From NCBI GenBank assembly GCA_028274465.1, contig CM051456.1:106553348-106617347 (forward strand): 64,000 nt of DNA, written 5' to 3'. The translations under genes were made by a program, and so were the position numbers. This document shows, piece after piece, positions 21,474-32,484 of this stretch (position 1 is its first letter; each line of letters opens with the position of its first letter). Under the pieces are notes generated by a model, which had not been told where the DNA came from, did not search any database, and saw only the letters and a program-made list of their open reading frames with translations. This stretch comes from Plantago ovata. Lineage: Eukaryota; Streptophyta; Magnoliopsida; Lamiales; Plantaginaceae.

Positions 21474-24446
21474 AAAGTTGTACCCTACGAGTCTTCTGAG
21501 ATTTGAAATCATCAATTATTGAATCTTCGTCTATGCTACTTGCTAACTCTATTTCAATATAAACTACCAACGAATTAATCTTTTTCCATCTTATTCCGGA
21601 GAGTTGTTTTAACAAGTTTCATTGCAGAAAAGGCTCGCTCTGTTGTTGCTGTAGAAACAGGAAGAGTCAAGATAAGACGAAGCAACCTGTCAAATGTCAA
21701 TTATACTTTGGAGTCAGATTCAGTTTAAAAATAGTCATTATTTATATAATGTAAATAAATTCATTTAAAAAAAAAAAAAAAAAGACAAACCTGTCAATCA
21801 AGTTATATTGTTGTGTCTTATTCATCTCAAATAGCCTTTGACATAACTAAAAAATGGTAGTCAGATCATGGTAAGACTCCTGACGAACAACACCCATCTC
21901 ATAAAAAGCTAACTGACCTCTCAAGTTATGCATGTCTTGCCCACTGAAATCATTCAGATAGAATTTCTCAGCTAGAACAGATATTTGATCAGCATTAAAC
22001 GACTTGAATTCATCCTTGGGATCCAAAGCAGAACTAAGTTTAAGGAGCTCCACAGCATCATCATTGAATCTGTTATTCAACTCATCCACTTGAAAGTCAA
22101 TTGTTGCATTAAAGACATCAAAATGGTAATGGTGCTCATAGGTGATGGCATTTCCCTGCTGACATAAACGACCAGTACCAAATGCATATAATGCATCCAT
22201 GTCGGGAACTTCAATACCATACTTAACACAAGAAGTTTTCACAAGCATAAGAAGGATATTATAACCATCACTCCTAAGTTGTTGAAGTAGGAGTTGCGTG
22301 TAAGAGACACACTCAATGGCATTTAATATGTCCACCGCTTCCCCTTGTAATTCTTTGCAAAGCAAATTCGTGACACCCATAATTTTATGCATCAAGTGTA
22401 AGATGAATATAAAATCAAATGTTTTCATCGCTATTAAAGAACCATCAGCTTCACCACGCATAGATCTAGATGAACCATCTTTAACTATCAACTCCAACAC
22501 AGTAGAAACCGAGCTGTACATGTCCACCAAACTACAAATAGATTCAAAATGAGAACCCCATCGAGTCTTTCCAGCACGTTGCAAATTACAAACTTGATTT
22601 GCTCCTCTACCAGTGTCACGTTCCCCACTTGCAACCATATTTTCTACTTCAATAGCATGGGCCTCTTGCAATTCAGCTTGACGCTTAGGGGATGAACGAA
22701 TGAGATTCACAATGCAATTTAATTTTGAGAAGAAAAGCCAGATAGATGTCTCACTTTCAGCAGCGGCGACTAGTGCTAACTGTAGACGATGAGCAAAACA
22801 GTGAACATAATAAGCAGATGGAGATTCCCTCAAGAAAAGAGCCTGCAAACCATTCCATGAGCCACGCATATTGCTGGCACCATCATACCCTTGACCACGC
22901 ATGTCAGAAATATGTAAATTGTAATGGGCAAGAACATCACATATTGCCTTTTTAAGTGTCAAAGCTGTTGTATCAGCAACATGTGTAATTGCAAAGAAAC
23001 GCTCTCTAATAAAGCCCTTAGAATCAACATATCTCAATACAATGGTCATTTGCTCTTTATCAGATGCATCTCTAGTTTCATCAACCAAAATACTAAATTT
23101 TGCACCTCCTATTTCCTCACGAATTTTAATTCGTACCTTATTTGCAAGAATATGCAGAAAGTTTTTCTGGATGTCTGAGGAAGTATAAGTTGCATTTTTT
23201 GGTGCAATCTCCAATACTTCATGAATATCAGGATTCAATTTTCCTAACAATTTCAGCATCTCAAGAAAGTTTCTCGGTTAGTAGAAGATTCAGATTCATC
23301 GTGCCCTCTTAATGCACACCCTTGCATAGCACTACAAGAAAACAACATTTTAGCAACCACTTTTAGCAACCGATCGATCGGTTGCTAAAATTAGCGACCG
23401 ATCGGTCCTTTAGCGACGGATGGGAGCCATTAGCGACGGATAATGAAAAACGTGGAAAATCGCCCTTAGAGCGTCCGGATTTTAGCGACGGATGGGTGAT
23501 CCGTCGCTATTTAGCGACGGATGGACCCATCCGTCGCAAAATAGCGACGGATGATAAAATCCGTCGCAGGGTTTTAATTTTTTTCTTTTTTTTTTTTGGT
23601 CGGTCAACATATTAGCGATGGATGGGACCATCCGTCTCTATGCTATATTTAAAAAAAAAAATAAAAGAGATAGCGACGGATGCGCCGATCGGTCGCTAAA
23701 TTATTATCTTCAGAATTGCCTCAATTATTATCTTAAATCGGAACCTGTTCCTCTTCTTTTCTTCAGAGTTTTGCACCTGCAATAATCTATCAACATGGCG
23801 ATTATCATTCATCAAATCTGTCATACAATTTGCAGCACTTCCATGTAATGAACTAGAACCTCCTCCATGGACAATAAGAGGACAACTTCCACCAGCATTC
23901 ACATGCAAAAAATCATCAAAGCCAGTCCTACTAAATGTAGTGTACCGAGAATCTTCAATATCAAAAAGGAAGCATGGAAAACAATAAGCTTTATGTGCGG
24001 AATCAGAATATTCTAACCACCTGAAATTTTGGAACCACCTGTACTTAAATCTACGCTTATGTTTTCCGCATTGGACTAGCTTGTATTCTTTCTCAAGAAT
24101 CTTGGGTTGATATGGACCCATCTTAATGTATGCGCGCCTTATTTCATCCCTTTGATTAACAGGATACTTCCATATAGCAGTCCGCTTGCTTGGATCACGC
24201 TCAAGAGAACCAACAACTAACTCAATGTTCTCCTCAATGTTAGCAGAAAGTGGCGTGTTTGCTGGTATATCAATGTTAGTTGGTGGATCAGCTGGTGGAC
24301 TAGATGGTGGACTGGTTGACATATGCTCCGGAGTTGCAATATTCAGTGGAGATTCTTCGCTTATTGATGCTTGGTCCTTTCGTTTAAAAAACGAAGAAAT
24401 AATCCCTTGAACTTTAGATTTTATTTTTTTCCCTCCTTTAGATGAC
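21474..24446 (-). pseudogene. hAT transposase with TTF zinc finger and DUF4371 (broken)
   Basis: The plausible start is ATG at 24446 (MSSKGGKKIK). The N-terminal part (to about 23700) has the TTF-type zinc finger with 'WLEYSDSAHKAYCFPCFLF'. After the inserted element the frame resumes with MQGCALRGHDESESS. A one-base loss near 23270 shifts the frame, then a long open stretch 23259-21847 covers DUF4371, with DETRDASDKEQM, HCFAHRLQLAL and TRWGSHFES. A TAG at 21847-21849 interrupts it. The dimerisation tail LPVSTATTERAFSAMK lies beyond an apparent intron, around 21600-21690, and is shifted again after KMEKD. Several independent lesions make it non-functional. The plant host-like name for the family is 'zinc finger MYM-type protein 1-like'. 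Confidence 0.88.
23330..23700. mobile_element. CACTA-type non-autonomous element with AGCGACGGATG modules
   Basis: Begins CACTACAAGAAAACAAC, the usual plant CACTA terminus. The interior is packed with 'agcgacggatg' and its reverse complement 'catccgtcgct', near 23413, 23433, 23481-23570, 23612 and 23670. The right end, around 'gatcggtcgctaaa', lacks a CTTGTAGTG terminus, so it is probably truncated. It interrupts the hAT transposase relic, so it is younger than that insertion. Confidence 0.75.
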
Positions 24447-25205
24447 ATTATAGCTAAAAAAACAAAGAAACAAAATTTGTAATTAAACAAATGACAACTT
24501 AATTAATAAAGACTACAACAAACTGCCAAAGTTTAAACTTTAAACCATGCTTTTAAGATTAAAATACTAGTATAAATACTACTGCTAGTATGCTACACGC
24601 CTACACATTCCATTGCAGAACATCACAAAGCACAATGAAGTCAATGATAATAATATTATCAGCAATCTTCTCTAACAGTCTAACACTTAAATAAATCAAA
24701 ATCAATAAATAACTACTAACTAGGCAACTAGCCCTCTTTCACTTCCCTTCGCCTCTGTAACTAGGGTTATCAAAATTGAAAAAAGTCCCTCATATTCATA
24801 AATATCAAAATTGAACTGATTAAGGGTTGAAACTGATATGAAATAGAAACTGATATGAAATAGGAGAACAAAGAAGTTAGATGATCCGATTTACCTGGTT
24901 TTGGTGTCTAGAGAATGAAATCGACAAGTCTTCGAGTTTCCCAATTTTTTCGCTTTCTGAGTCTGCAGAGCAAAAGTAAACGTTGAAACTTGAAGCAGCT
25001 GATCTGATTAGTTTTTAGTTTCTAATTCTCTTGGGCTGGGCTTTTCTTTGTCTTGTTTCTAATAGAATAAGTGGTAATAGAATAAGTGGTAATGGGCTAA
25101 ATAAAAAACACAGCATGTATGTTAGCAATATAAAACTGGATTTTTAAATACTAAATTTTTTAGTTTTTTTTTTACCCCGTGCGTCTCCACATCCCTTCGC
25201 CCCTG

Positions 25206-25740
25206 CCAATAGGAGCCTGGGAGGGGATCCGGGTGGTGGGATTGATTTATAAGGTTGATTTGTTCTTTCCAAACTTTAAATGCAAATTATTAATTATTAA
25301 ATTGCACAATTAAAAATATAATAAAATGGCGAGGGGTAAGAAGAAAAGGTCTGGTGGATCGCAGCCCAAACGGCGAGGTCGGCTACCGAAAGTCATCCAA
25401 GTCACGAGGGCTACTCCACCGATACGTTTATAGCTGATTCCCTCTTTGGATTTGGGGGAGAATCGATTAGGAGAAAGTACTGCAAATAGGGAAAGGGGTG
25501 ATTTGCCAATCACACCACCTACACCGGCGGTCTCTGCTGCCACTGCTCCTCCTGCCCAGTCTACGGGTGAGCTGCTAATCCCGCCGCCTCTAACTACTGT
25601 TTCTGTCCCGGTAAGTGAAGGGTTGCCCACTGCCGCTATTACCCAGCCTACAGGTGATTTGTTAATCACTCCACCTGCAACTGTGGTCTCTGCTCCGATT
25701 TCTGGAGGACTGTGCACTGCTCCTCCTGTTCAGGTAGTAA
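25206..25740 (+). pseudogene. LINE 5' fragment with ORF1 start
   Basis: From ATG at 25326 the frame reads MARGKKKRSGGSQPKRRG, a basic start typical of plant LINE ORF1 proteins. An in-frame TAG follows at 25431-25433. The same frame then continues open through a Pro/Thr/Ala-rich stretch (PITPPTPAVS) to the junction with the LTR element at 25740/25741. The matching LINE 3' part on the same strand starts at 33032. The reverse transcriptase body is missing. Confidence 0.6.
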
Positions 25741-26869
25741 TTTCTAACAGATAATGGATATTGGTGATAGTATGGTCCTTCAAAGCATAACGGGTTAATA
25801 ATCATGCGTAAATTCCTCGGTTTTGCATGGAGATCTTTGATCAATAAATTGTCCTGTTGTAATTATCAAACACTACGAAGATATGGATTTTGATAGGTCT
25901 AAGACTAAAGAATTGTCCAATTGTGTTCCGTAATTATTCAACACTACGAAGATATAGATATGCATAGGTCGAAGACCGGTCCAGTTGTGTGCAATAATTA
26001 ATCAACAATACGAAGATAGAGATTTTGAAATATCAAAGAAATAAAGCAATAACACGGAGTATAATGCACGATATAGCCATTAGCATAATTATCAACCCTT
26101 CGCTAAGAATTCACATACTACCACCAACGATAAGTTTAGCTACTCATAGTTGTCATGCAATCAACAGAAATCATAGAAGAAAACATGTTGAAAGATATAT
26201 AAAAATAAGTAGAAAAACTGTAAGATACAATGTTACCGAAGGTTGTCAGTCTCCGAAGAATCGCAATCTTACAAGCTCCAAACTGCTATGGAAAAGTATC
26301 TCCTAAGCTATGAACCCCCAGAACAGGCTCTGGGAAGTTCCTACCTAAAACTACAGAGAAAGGTGAGAGAGAAGGTCTGGAAAAGTATGAAATTCGGAGA
26401 AAAACTGAGCAACTATATATAGTGTTCGAATTTGTGTGGGGCGAAGGGCCCCACACACCGGGCGAGTCGCCTGGTGTGGGGCGATTCGCCCCACATCCCG
26501 GGCGATTCGCCCGGGAGTAAATTCCGGGATTTTGCGCGTTTTCGACGCGTTTTTGGATTTCTTCCCCTTTTCGGACTCGGTTTCTGACTTCTAGTGGCCT
26601 TCTAACCTCCAGATTCAACCCCTAAACTTCAAATCCTATCCGGAAACCTTCAGATACTCCAATTAGGCTTCTGGAACACCAATTCCTTGTCAACTTCAAT
26701 ATAATTGCCCTGAAATCCTCGTTTTTCAACCAAAACCTGTAAAATAAAAACTAAAGGGAAACGTGACACTATTCTAATAAAATGCACTAAAATATAGCTA
26801 AATTAACATAGAGGATAGCTAAAATAGGTGAAAAAGACTCAAATGAAAGTGTAAAATACACATTCATCA
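25741..26869 (-). repeat. 3' LTR (outer end missing)
   Basis: Starts TGATGAATG at 26869, directly after a purine tract, and runs to the junction with LINE sequence at 25741. It holds a TATA motif, a GC-rich palindrome array, and degenerate tandem units around 'acactacgaagata' (about 25870-26000). About 190 bp of the outer (3') LTR end, still present in the other LTR at 32634-32820, are missing here. Confidence 0.75.
26411..26520 (-). promoter_or_regulatory. LTR promoter: TATA motif preceded by GC-rich palindromes
   Basis: On the minus strand ACTATATATAGT (about 26412-26423) is preceded by 80 bp rich in 'gggcgattcgccc' type palindromes (26432-26517), in otherwise AT-rich DNA. The position inside the LTR fits a U3 promoter. 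Binding factors are unknown. Confidence 0.55.
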
Positions 26870-27480
26870 AACTCCCCAAACCGAACCTTTGCTTGTCCTC
26901 AAGCAACTAAGCTAGACTCTAATGCAAAAAAACAATGCAAGACACCAAATGGAGTCTCATGCCAAATAAAATGAACTAATCTACTAAATCTATCAAAAAA
27001 CATATGAACAAAAAACATATAAATCAAAACATGAATATAGGTTGAAGAATGCCTTGATTGACTCATACACATCCACATAAGCACTTATGTCAAGACAAGA
27101 TAGTCTCTCGTAACATTCTCTACCTGGACCTAGTCAGTGACGACGTAATGAAACATGTTAAGATACGAATGGCTGTTCCGTGCCTATGAAACTGAGGACT
27201 TACTGTTGTTCACCATGTTAAGACTTTTCCTCAAAGAGGTCGAACCAGTACTGGCTCTCATCAAACGAAGGAGGGTTCCCTATAAAAGATAACACTCCCC
27301 TATTCTACCCATCTCTCAAGCAAAGTCTTAAGCTATTCACCACTTCCTGAATGGCAGGGCGAGGGTGGTCTAGAACAGATGACACTCAAACAAAAGACAA
27401 AAAATAGAAAATTACAACACGATTACGAACATTACAAGAATTGGAAAATGAGACACAACACTTTGCTAAACTGCTATTTG

Positions 27481-27620
27481 GCTTTCTTTTTTGGACCCTT
27501 CTTTGCTTTTTTGGGGTCTTTTCTTTTTTTTTTCTTTTTTTCTCTTTCCAGTTTCTTTTTTTTCTTTTTTTCTTTTTTCCTGGAATTTTCTTTTCTCTTT
27601 TTTTTTTGATTTTTTTTATA
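27481..27620. repeat. T-rich low-complexity tract
   Basis: Long T/C runs broken by G, in the non-coding part of the gypsy element. Phe-rich and Lys-rich open frames across it are artefacts of composition. Confidence 0.8.
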
Positions 27621-27672
27621 GCCAGCAGTAGCACAACGAAAGAGAAACGAAATGACTCACACGACTTCCCCA

Positions 27673-27809
27673 AACCTATTCGAAAGAATAGGTTGGAGTA
27701 CAAAATTTACGGAAAAGGAAAAACGAACTCACAGCACGGAAATGAAAAACGAAAAACAAGTCTAATGATAGTGTAACCCCCTCCCCAAACCTATTCGGAA
27801 GAATAGGTT
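27673..27809 (-). repeat. Two hairpin-plus-polypurine modules
   Basis: Perfect 9-bp stems AACCTATTC/GAATAGGTT at 27673-27694 (plus-strand loop GAAA) and 27788-27809 (loop GGAA). On the minus, transcribed strand each hairpin is followed at once by a TTTGGGGA purine tract. The true polypurine tract next to the 3' LTR at 26871-26881 has the same GGTTTGGGGA core. Confidence 0.7.
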
Positions 27810-28698
27810 ATAAACAAAGGATCACACAACCTCACACTATCTCCTTCCTAGGCATTTAGCAATCTCAAAGCATGGTGAAGACTTGTTGCCTCTTAGGTAC
27901 ATAATTACTCGGGAAAACAACCATAAGACCCTAACATGCATCATCCTATTATAAAGACCTTCGTGAACCGCACTAGAGAAAACACCACTAAGTGATGTCG
28001 AGACTACCAAGCTTAACTAAGAGCAATACATAAATGTGACAAGCCAAACGAGAAAAACCTCAAACAAATTCATAGAGACGAAGCATATGATTAATGGCAT
28101 AGTTAGTTATTCTACCCAATAGAAAAGCTCAAAAAATTCGGCAATAAACTCCATATAAAACATGCAAGACTATCCTAGGATGAATGTAGTGAATGCAACC
28201 TAAAAAACTAAGAAAGCAGTAAACGTGCAAATGCGAATGCAATAAAATATGCAAGGTAATATACCAGCCTACCAATGTCAAGCTCCAAACTAAGAATACT
28301 AGATCACTTAAATCCCATCCCCCCTCATGAAATTAACGCTAGTCCCTAGCAGTAAGAAAATGAGGAAATAAGATGTGATACTAGATGTTACCGCATGGTT
28401 TGGCCTCGGTCGGCTGAGTATGCTGCTTGTGAGTTATTGGGACTGCTCTGGGAGCCTTATAGGGTGTCATCAGGTCTTCTGGTAGGTGCGGTAGTTCCAG
28501 TTATAGGCCGGATAGGAACAACTCCTCAATCTGTATCATTATTGTCCGTATGGCCTTCATTGTCACTACTGTCACGCACATCCTCACCAATAGAGTTGCA
28601 GTGTCGAATAGAATCCTCAAGACTAACCGCCGCTGTTATGGAATCCTCCATCCTGTAGCCCTCCAATAGGTTGTGAACTGTTGAAGGGGAAAGAGCAG

Positions 28699-28710
28699 TG
28701 GTATCAGAGC
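28699..28710 (+). other. Possible second primer-binding site (TGGTATCAGAGC)
   Basis: TGGTATCAGAGC is the usual primer-binding site for initiator tRNA-Met in plant LTR elements. It is in plus orientation, opposite to the host gypsy element. An open stretch starting MSTTFSTVDPTDVY follows at 28791, like the start of a Copia gag. No flanking LTR pair was found, so this may be a scrap of a nested element or chance. Confidence 0.35.
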
Positions 28711-28844
28711 CTCCCTCTCCAACGTTTTACAGCCCGAGGAGGTTACAGTAAGCTGCTCGGGTACTCAGAAGTCTTCTACCATTTTTTTCAATGTCGACCA
28801 CATTCTCTACGGTTGATCCGACCGATGTCTATATGATGCTCCCT

Positions 28845-29285
28845 TTAGAGGCAGTCAAGGGGCACCCCTAAGAGGGGCCGGGCACCCATGTCATTATATT
28901 TTTGAACCAAGCTAGCGCTTTGGAACCTTCTAGCAACTGCGAACTCAAGATTGAATCCGTCGCGGCAAGATCGTCCCGGTGCCTTCCAGTTCACTCGAAC
29001 TTTGCAGTCCTTGTGATGGATTGCTGACGTAATAATTGTTTCTATCCCTTCGGTGGTGCATGAATAGGCATAGGAGTCCTTACTCCAGGTGTACTCTAGC
29101 TCCTCCTCTTGGATAATCCGCGACGTTGCTGCAAGAGCTCGTGGCTCGAACGCACCTCTAACGAGATCACTCTTCTTGACATGGTTGTAATCGATCCCCC
29201 TCCAATACTTCATAGTAATCATACGGGAATGCTCCTCTCCCTTGACATGATTCCTACAAACAACAGTTAGTACCTCGTATGACAC
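28845..29285 (-). other. Unrecognised 146-codon open frame inside the gypsy element
   Basis: Reads MSYEVLTVVCRNHVKGEE at its start; mixed composition, no zinc-knuckle, RT or integrase motif. It lies where an Athila-like element could carry an extra or env-like ORF, but I cannot assign it. It may be remnant sequence without function. Confidence 0.3.
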
Positions 29286-29739
29286 AAAACCGACTCATGC
29301 ATATGCTAGTGTAAGAACGAAACACTCAAGTGATAAAATCAACAATCGAACTCCCCAAATTCTTAATGTCTAGCCTAGCTTCTTCAACATGCAACATACC
29401 AATGTAACTACTACATGCGATACATCACATTATTCTCTTGCTAGACAACCAATAACCTAAATAGCTAGGCTCAATTCATACCATAGTAGCGAAAAATTCT
29501 ACCATCATAAATCCTCATACTCAACAACTAAGCATTCTATCATCAAATCCATCATCATTACATCAATAAACACAATCATATGCAAGAAATCAAAGATAAA
29601 GATATATTGCATAACAAGATATATCATCTAGTAGCAAAATTCTCAAATCAACAATCCAAGCATAATTGAGCATGCAATTTTTAGTAAATAACGCTTCTAA
29701 TCACACAAACAACCTACCCATGCATCATATAAGCATAAT

Positions 29740-30300
29740 CGAAGCTCAAATTAGAAAACCCCCAAATTTGAAAAATTAGGGTTTATAAGAAGATACCTCA
29801 GATCTGAAAAACGAATGCACTAGGGTGAAATATGTTCGGATGAAAAGATAGATCACGTAATGGGCTTCGATTGAAGCTATAGAACACTAAATTTGGTGAA
29901 GAAATGAAGAAGTTATGAGGTTTTGAAGGTAAAATTGCGATTTTCGGTTTTTGGGGAGGAAGAAGGATGAAGATATGAAGAAATGAGGAGAAGGGGAAAG
30001 ATCTCGCGTTTTTTATCCTACTGGGACCGTGGGGGGAGTCGCCCCCGGTGCGGGGCGAGTCACCCCACACGGGGCGATTCGCCCCCCGCTCCCCGATGTG
30101 GGGAGACGGTCATTTCGACAAAAAACGCGGTTTTTAATCCCCGAAACCAATTTTTTCATAAAACCACTCGAAAAATCTCACTCAAACATAACATAAGCAC
30201 ATACGACACAGAGATGAACAAATTCACATATGAGAAGCAAATTGTTCAAGTATGAATGCATGCAAAAAAGCAGTAAAGAAAGCTATAAAAACCCCGGGTT
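29740..30300 (-). promoter_or_regulatory. Internal GC-rich palindrome array with A/T box
   Basis: At 30029-30112 another array of 'ggggcgattcgcccc' type palindromes occurs. On the minus strand it is followed by 'ggataaaaaacgcg' and a CT-rich stretch. This repeats the arrangement in the LTR at 26411-26520 without being a full LTR copy. It could be a second promoter module or an LTR remnant. Confidence 0.4.
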
Positions 30301-30353
30301 GCCTCCCGGATAGCGCCATTGTTTAAAGTCTTTGACTCGACTCCTATCTGCGC

Positions 30354-30840
30354 CTAGCTCTTCTTCTTGAGGGTACTAGACTTCCACTTCATGGATCTCC
30401 TCCTCATGCCTCGAACCTGTGAATAAGAAAGAACATAGGCTGCAAGACCACAGTAGTGAGTAGTGTGAGAAGTATCAGGCGGATCAGGTGGTTCAGATAT
30501 GGCTTGCAACACATGTTGCTTGCCATCCACTTCAATAGTGCAAGTTCTTTGGTAGATGTCCATCACGGAGCGTAGCTTAGTCAAGAACGTTCATCCCAAG
30601 AGAATGACATCCCCCGTCCCAGGTGTAGATGCCGGCATAACTACAAAATTGGTGTATACAGAAGTTTCACCAATCTTGACCAACACATTTTTCACAACGC
30701 CTTCGGGTCTCACAAAGGATCCATCCGCCAGTTGCACAATAGCCCTATGCTCAGATAGTTTTCCAAGGCTACTCTTAACAAACACATTCAAAGGGAGCAC
30801 GTTAGAGTAGGATCCCGTGTCTAGTGTGGCACGGACATCT
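30354..30840 (-). pseudogene. Retrotransposon aspartic protease region (frame-shifted)
   Basis: The minus strand has the protease active-site motif LDTGSYSNVLP, in a frame offset from gag, followed by VQLADGSFVRPEGVV. The reading frame is broken near 30591 at the expected LLGMNVL motif, then continues as LRSVMDIYQRTCTIEVDG until a stop at 30354. The order gag-protease is typical of Ty3/gypsy. RT would normally follow but is absent. Confidence 0.75.
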
Positions 30841-32484
30841 TAAACTTTTAGGGAGTGGCTCGGGATCCTCTTGCTCCTCTTCACTCTCGTCACAGCCAAG
30901 GTCATTCTCTTCTTCCTTAGCATGTGGGAGTACTTCCCTCTTGCAACATTCGCACTTAGTAACCTTTTTGATGGTGATTTCAACAGGTAGATCACCCGCC
31001 AAGGTAATGGAATTCGACTTCTCAGTGTTGCTAGGCAGCTTGCCTTGCTCCCTACTTGCTCCTCGGCCGATCAACTCTTGCATCTTTTGATGGGCAAGCC
31101 TACTGCTCTCTTCCAACCTATCAAGTCTTGCTCTAGTCTTCTCAGAATCTTCTTCATAACGTTTGAGAAAACTTTGGGTGTGATCAACCATCTTTTGCAA
31201 GTTCTCCATCAGTTGAGCCGACTTCGACTTCGGTTGCTCTTTCGGAGCGGGGTTTTCGCAGTGGTCATTACCATAGTTAAGCCTACTACGGTCTTGGTTT
31301 GGGCCATAGGTTTGGCTAGCTGGTGCATATCCTTGATTATTTCGGAACCCTCTTCTCCAAAATCCACCTCGAGGATTCCTAGTATCTTGTCCGTAGTTAG
31401 CTTCTTGAGTACCAAACTCCGTAGCAAAGGCTTCCTCTTCGCCTCCTTGAGCCCAGTTGCCATCATCATACGCAAGCTCCGATCTACACATATGAGCCCC
31501 ATGCCCATAGTTCTTGCATATTCGGCAAACTTCGTTCGAAACAGTTGTTCCAGTGGCGCTCTTGAGGACTTGCTTCAATTCGTTGGTAAAGCACTCGAAT
31601 TGATCCCCATTCCCCCTATACATAGGGGCTTCTTGAGTCGGTGGAGCTTCAGGTCCACGTCTCCTAACCATCGCTCTTGGGTCTTTGAACTGCGAACCCT
31701 TAGCAAGCCTTTCGAAAACTGCCCAGACGGCTTCTGCGGTTTCCTCCCAAATATTGCCTCGGCATTAGAAATCCACCACTTGTTGGTTCTCGAAGGTTAG
31801 TCCATTGTAGAAGTGTTGGACTAGGTCGGAAAGCTCAAAACCATGGTGAGGGCACTTGTTCGTGAGATCTTGGAATCTCTCAAACGCGGTGTAGATGGTC
31901 TCATCATAGTCCTGCTTGAATCCAGTGATTTGCGTCTTTAGCGCGGTAGTCAAGGTATGAGGGAAGTATTTTTCCATAAAAGCTGAAAAAACCTTCTCCC
32001 AATTGTCCAGCGAGCCTGCTGGTAGAGAACTCAACCATGACTTGGCTCTGTCGCCAAGCCCCATAGCAAAAACCTTCATCCGCAACTCATCCGTTGTTAT
32101 TTCAGCTCCGGGTCGTGGGAGTTGGTTGACGAAATCATCGATATCGTGCAAGTACCCCATCACATCTTCCCTTGCTAAGCCATAGAACCTCGGAAGTTGT
32201 TGAAATGCGTGGTTCTTGATTTCCAGATCTCGAGTTGCAGGCGAAAGAACAATCGTCGGCCCCCTCATACGATCCTTGGAGGGTTGAACCCATGCTTTCA
32301 GTGGTCTAGCTTCTGCCATTCCGTCGATTTCCTTGAAAAGATTGTGTAGAGATTCAGAGAAATCGGTATCCTCTATTTCCTCTAGTGCACGCCTTTGAAG
32401 TAGTCGCCTTCTTTGGTGGTAGACTCTGTCGATCTCACCAATTGAATCAACAAGCGGTGTTCCTCTAGATCGTGTATGTGGCAT
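30802..32484 (-). pseudogene. Gypsy gag polyprotein with one in-frame stop
   Basis: Starts MPHTRSRGTPLVDS at 32484. The retrotransposon gag domain runs through 'FYGLAREDVMGYLHDIDDF' and 'FMEKYFPHT'. A TAA at 31765-31767 interrupts it; the same frame then goes on through TAEAVWAVFERL and a zinc knuckle CRICKNYGHGAHMC (CX2CX4HX4C), then a charged coiled-coil-like part (LMENLQKMVDHTQSFLKRY) and a second CX2C pair (CECCKRE), ending at 30802. Apart from that single stop the gag frame is open over about 560 codons, suggesting recent decay. Confidence 0.85.

Larger units (their letters stand above)
21286..25205 (-). mobile_element. hAT transposon, TTF/DUF4371 type
   Basis: Terminal inverted repeats CAGGGGCGAAG (21286-21296) and CTTCGCCCCTG (25195-25205). 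They are flanked by an 8-bp target duplication CCAATAAG (21278-21285) and CCAATAGG (25206-25213), one mismatch. Eight-bp duplications are typical of hAT. The transposase relic lies on the minus strand, and a CACTA-type element (23330-23700) has inserted into it. Related copies in this window are at 38314-40120 and from 60474. Confidence 0.92.

Noticed and set aside
27379..27776. Phe-rich (+) and Lys-rich (-) open frames
   Set aside because: They read through a T/C homopolymer-like tract in the non-coding part of a retroelement; composition alone keeps them open.
28680..28715. Cloning adaptor contamination, because 'aagagcagtggtatcagagc' resembles a cDNA primer
   Set aside because: The match to the adaptor is only partial and the 12-bp core equals the common plant tRNA-Met primer-binding site.
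31045..31800. 251-codon plus-strand frame opposite gag
   Set aside because: Lies exactly over the gag frame on the other strand, which has a zinc knuckle and a known domain.
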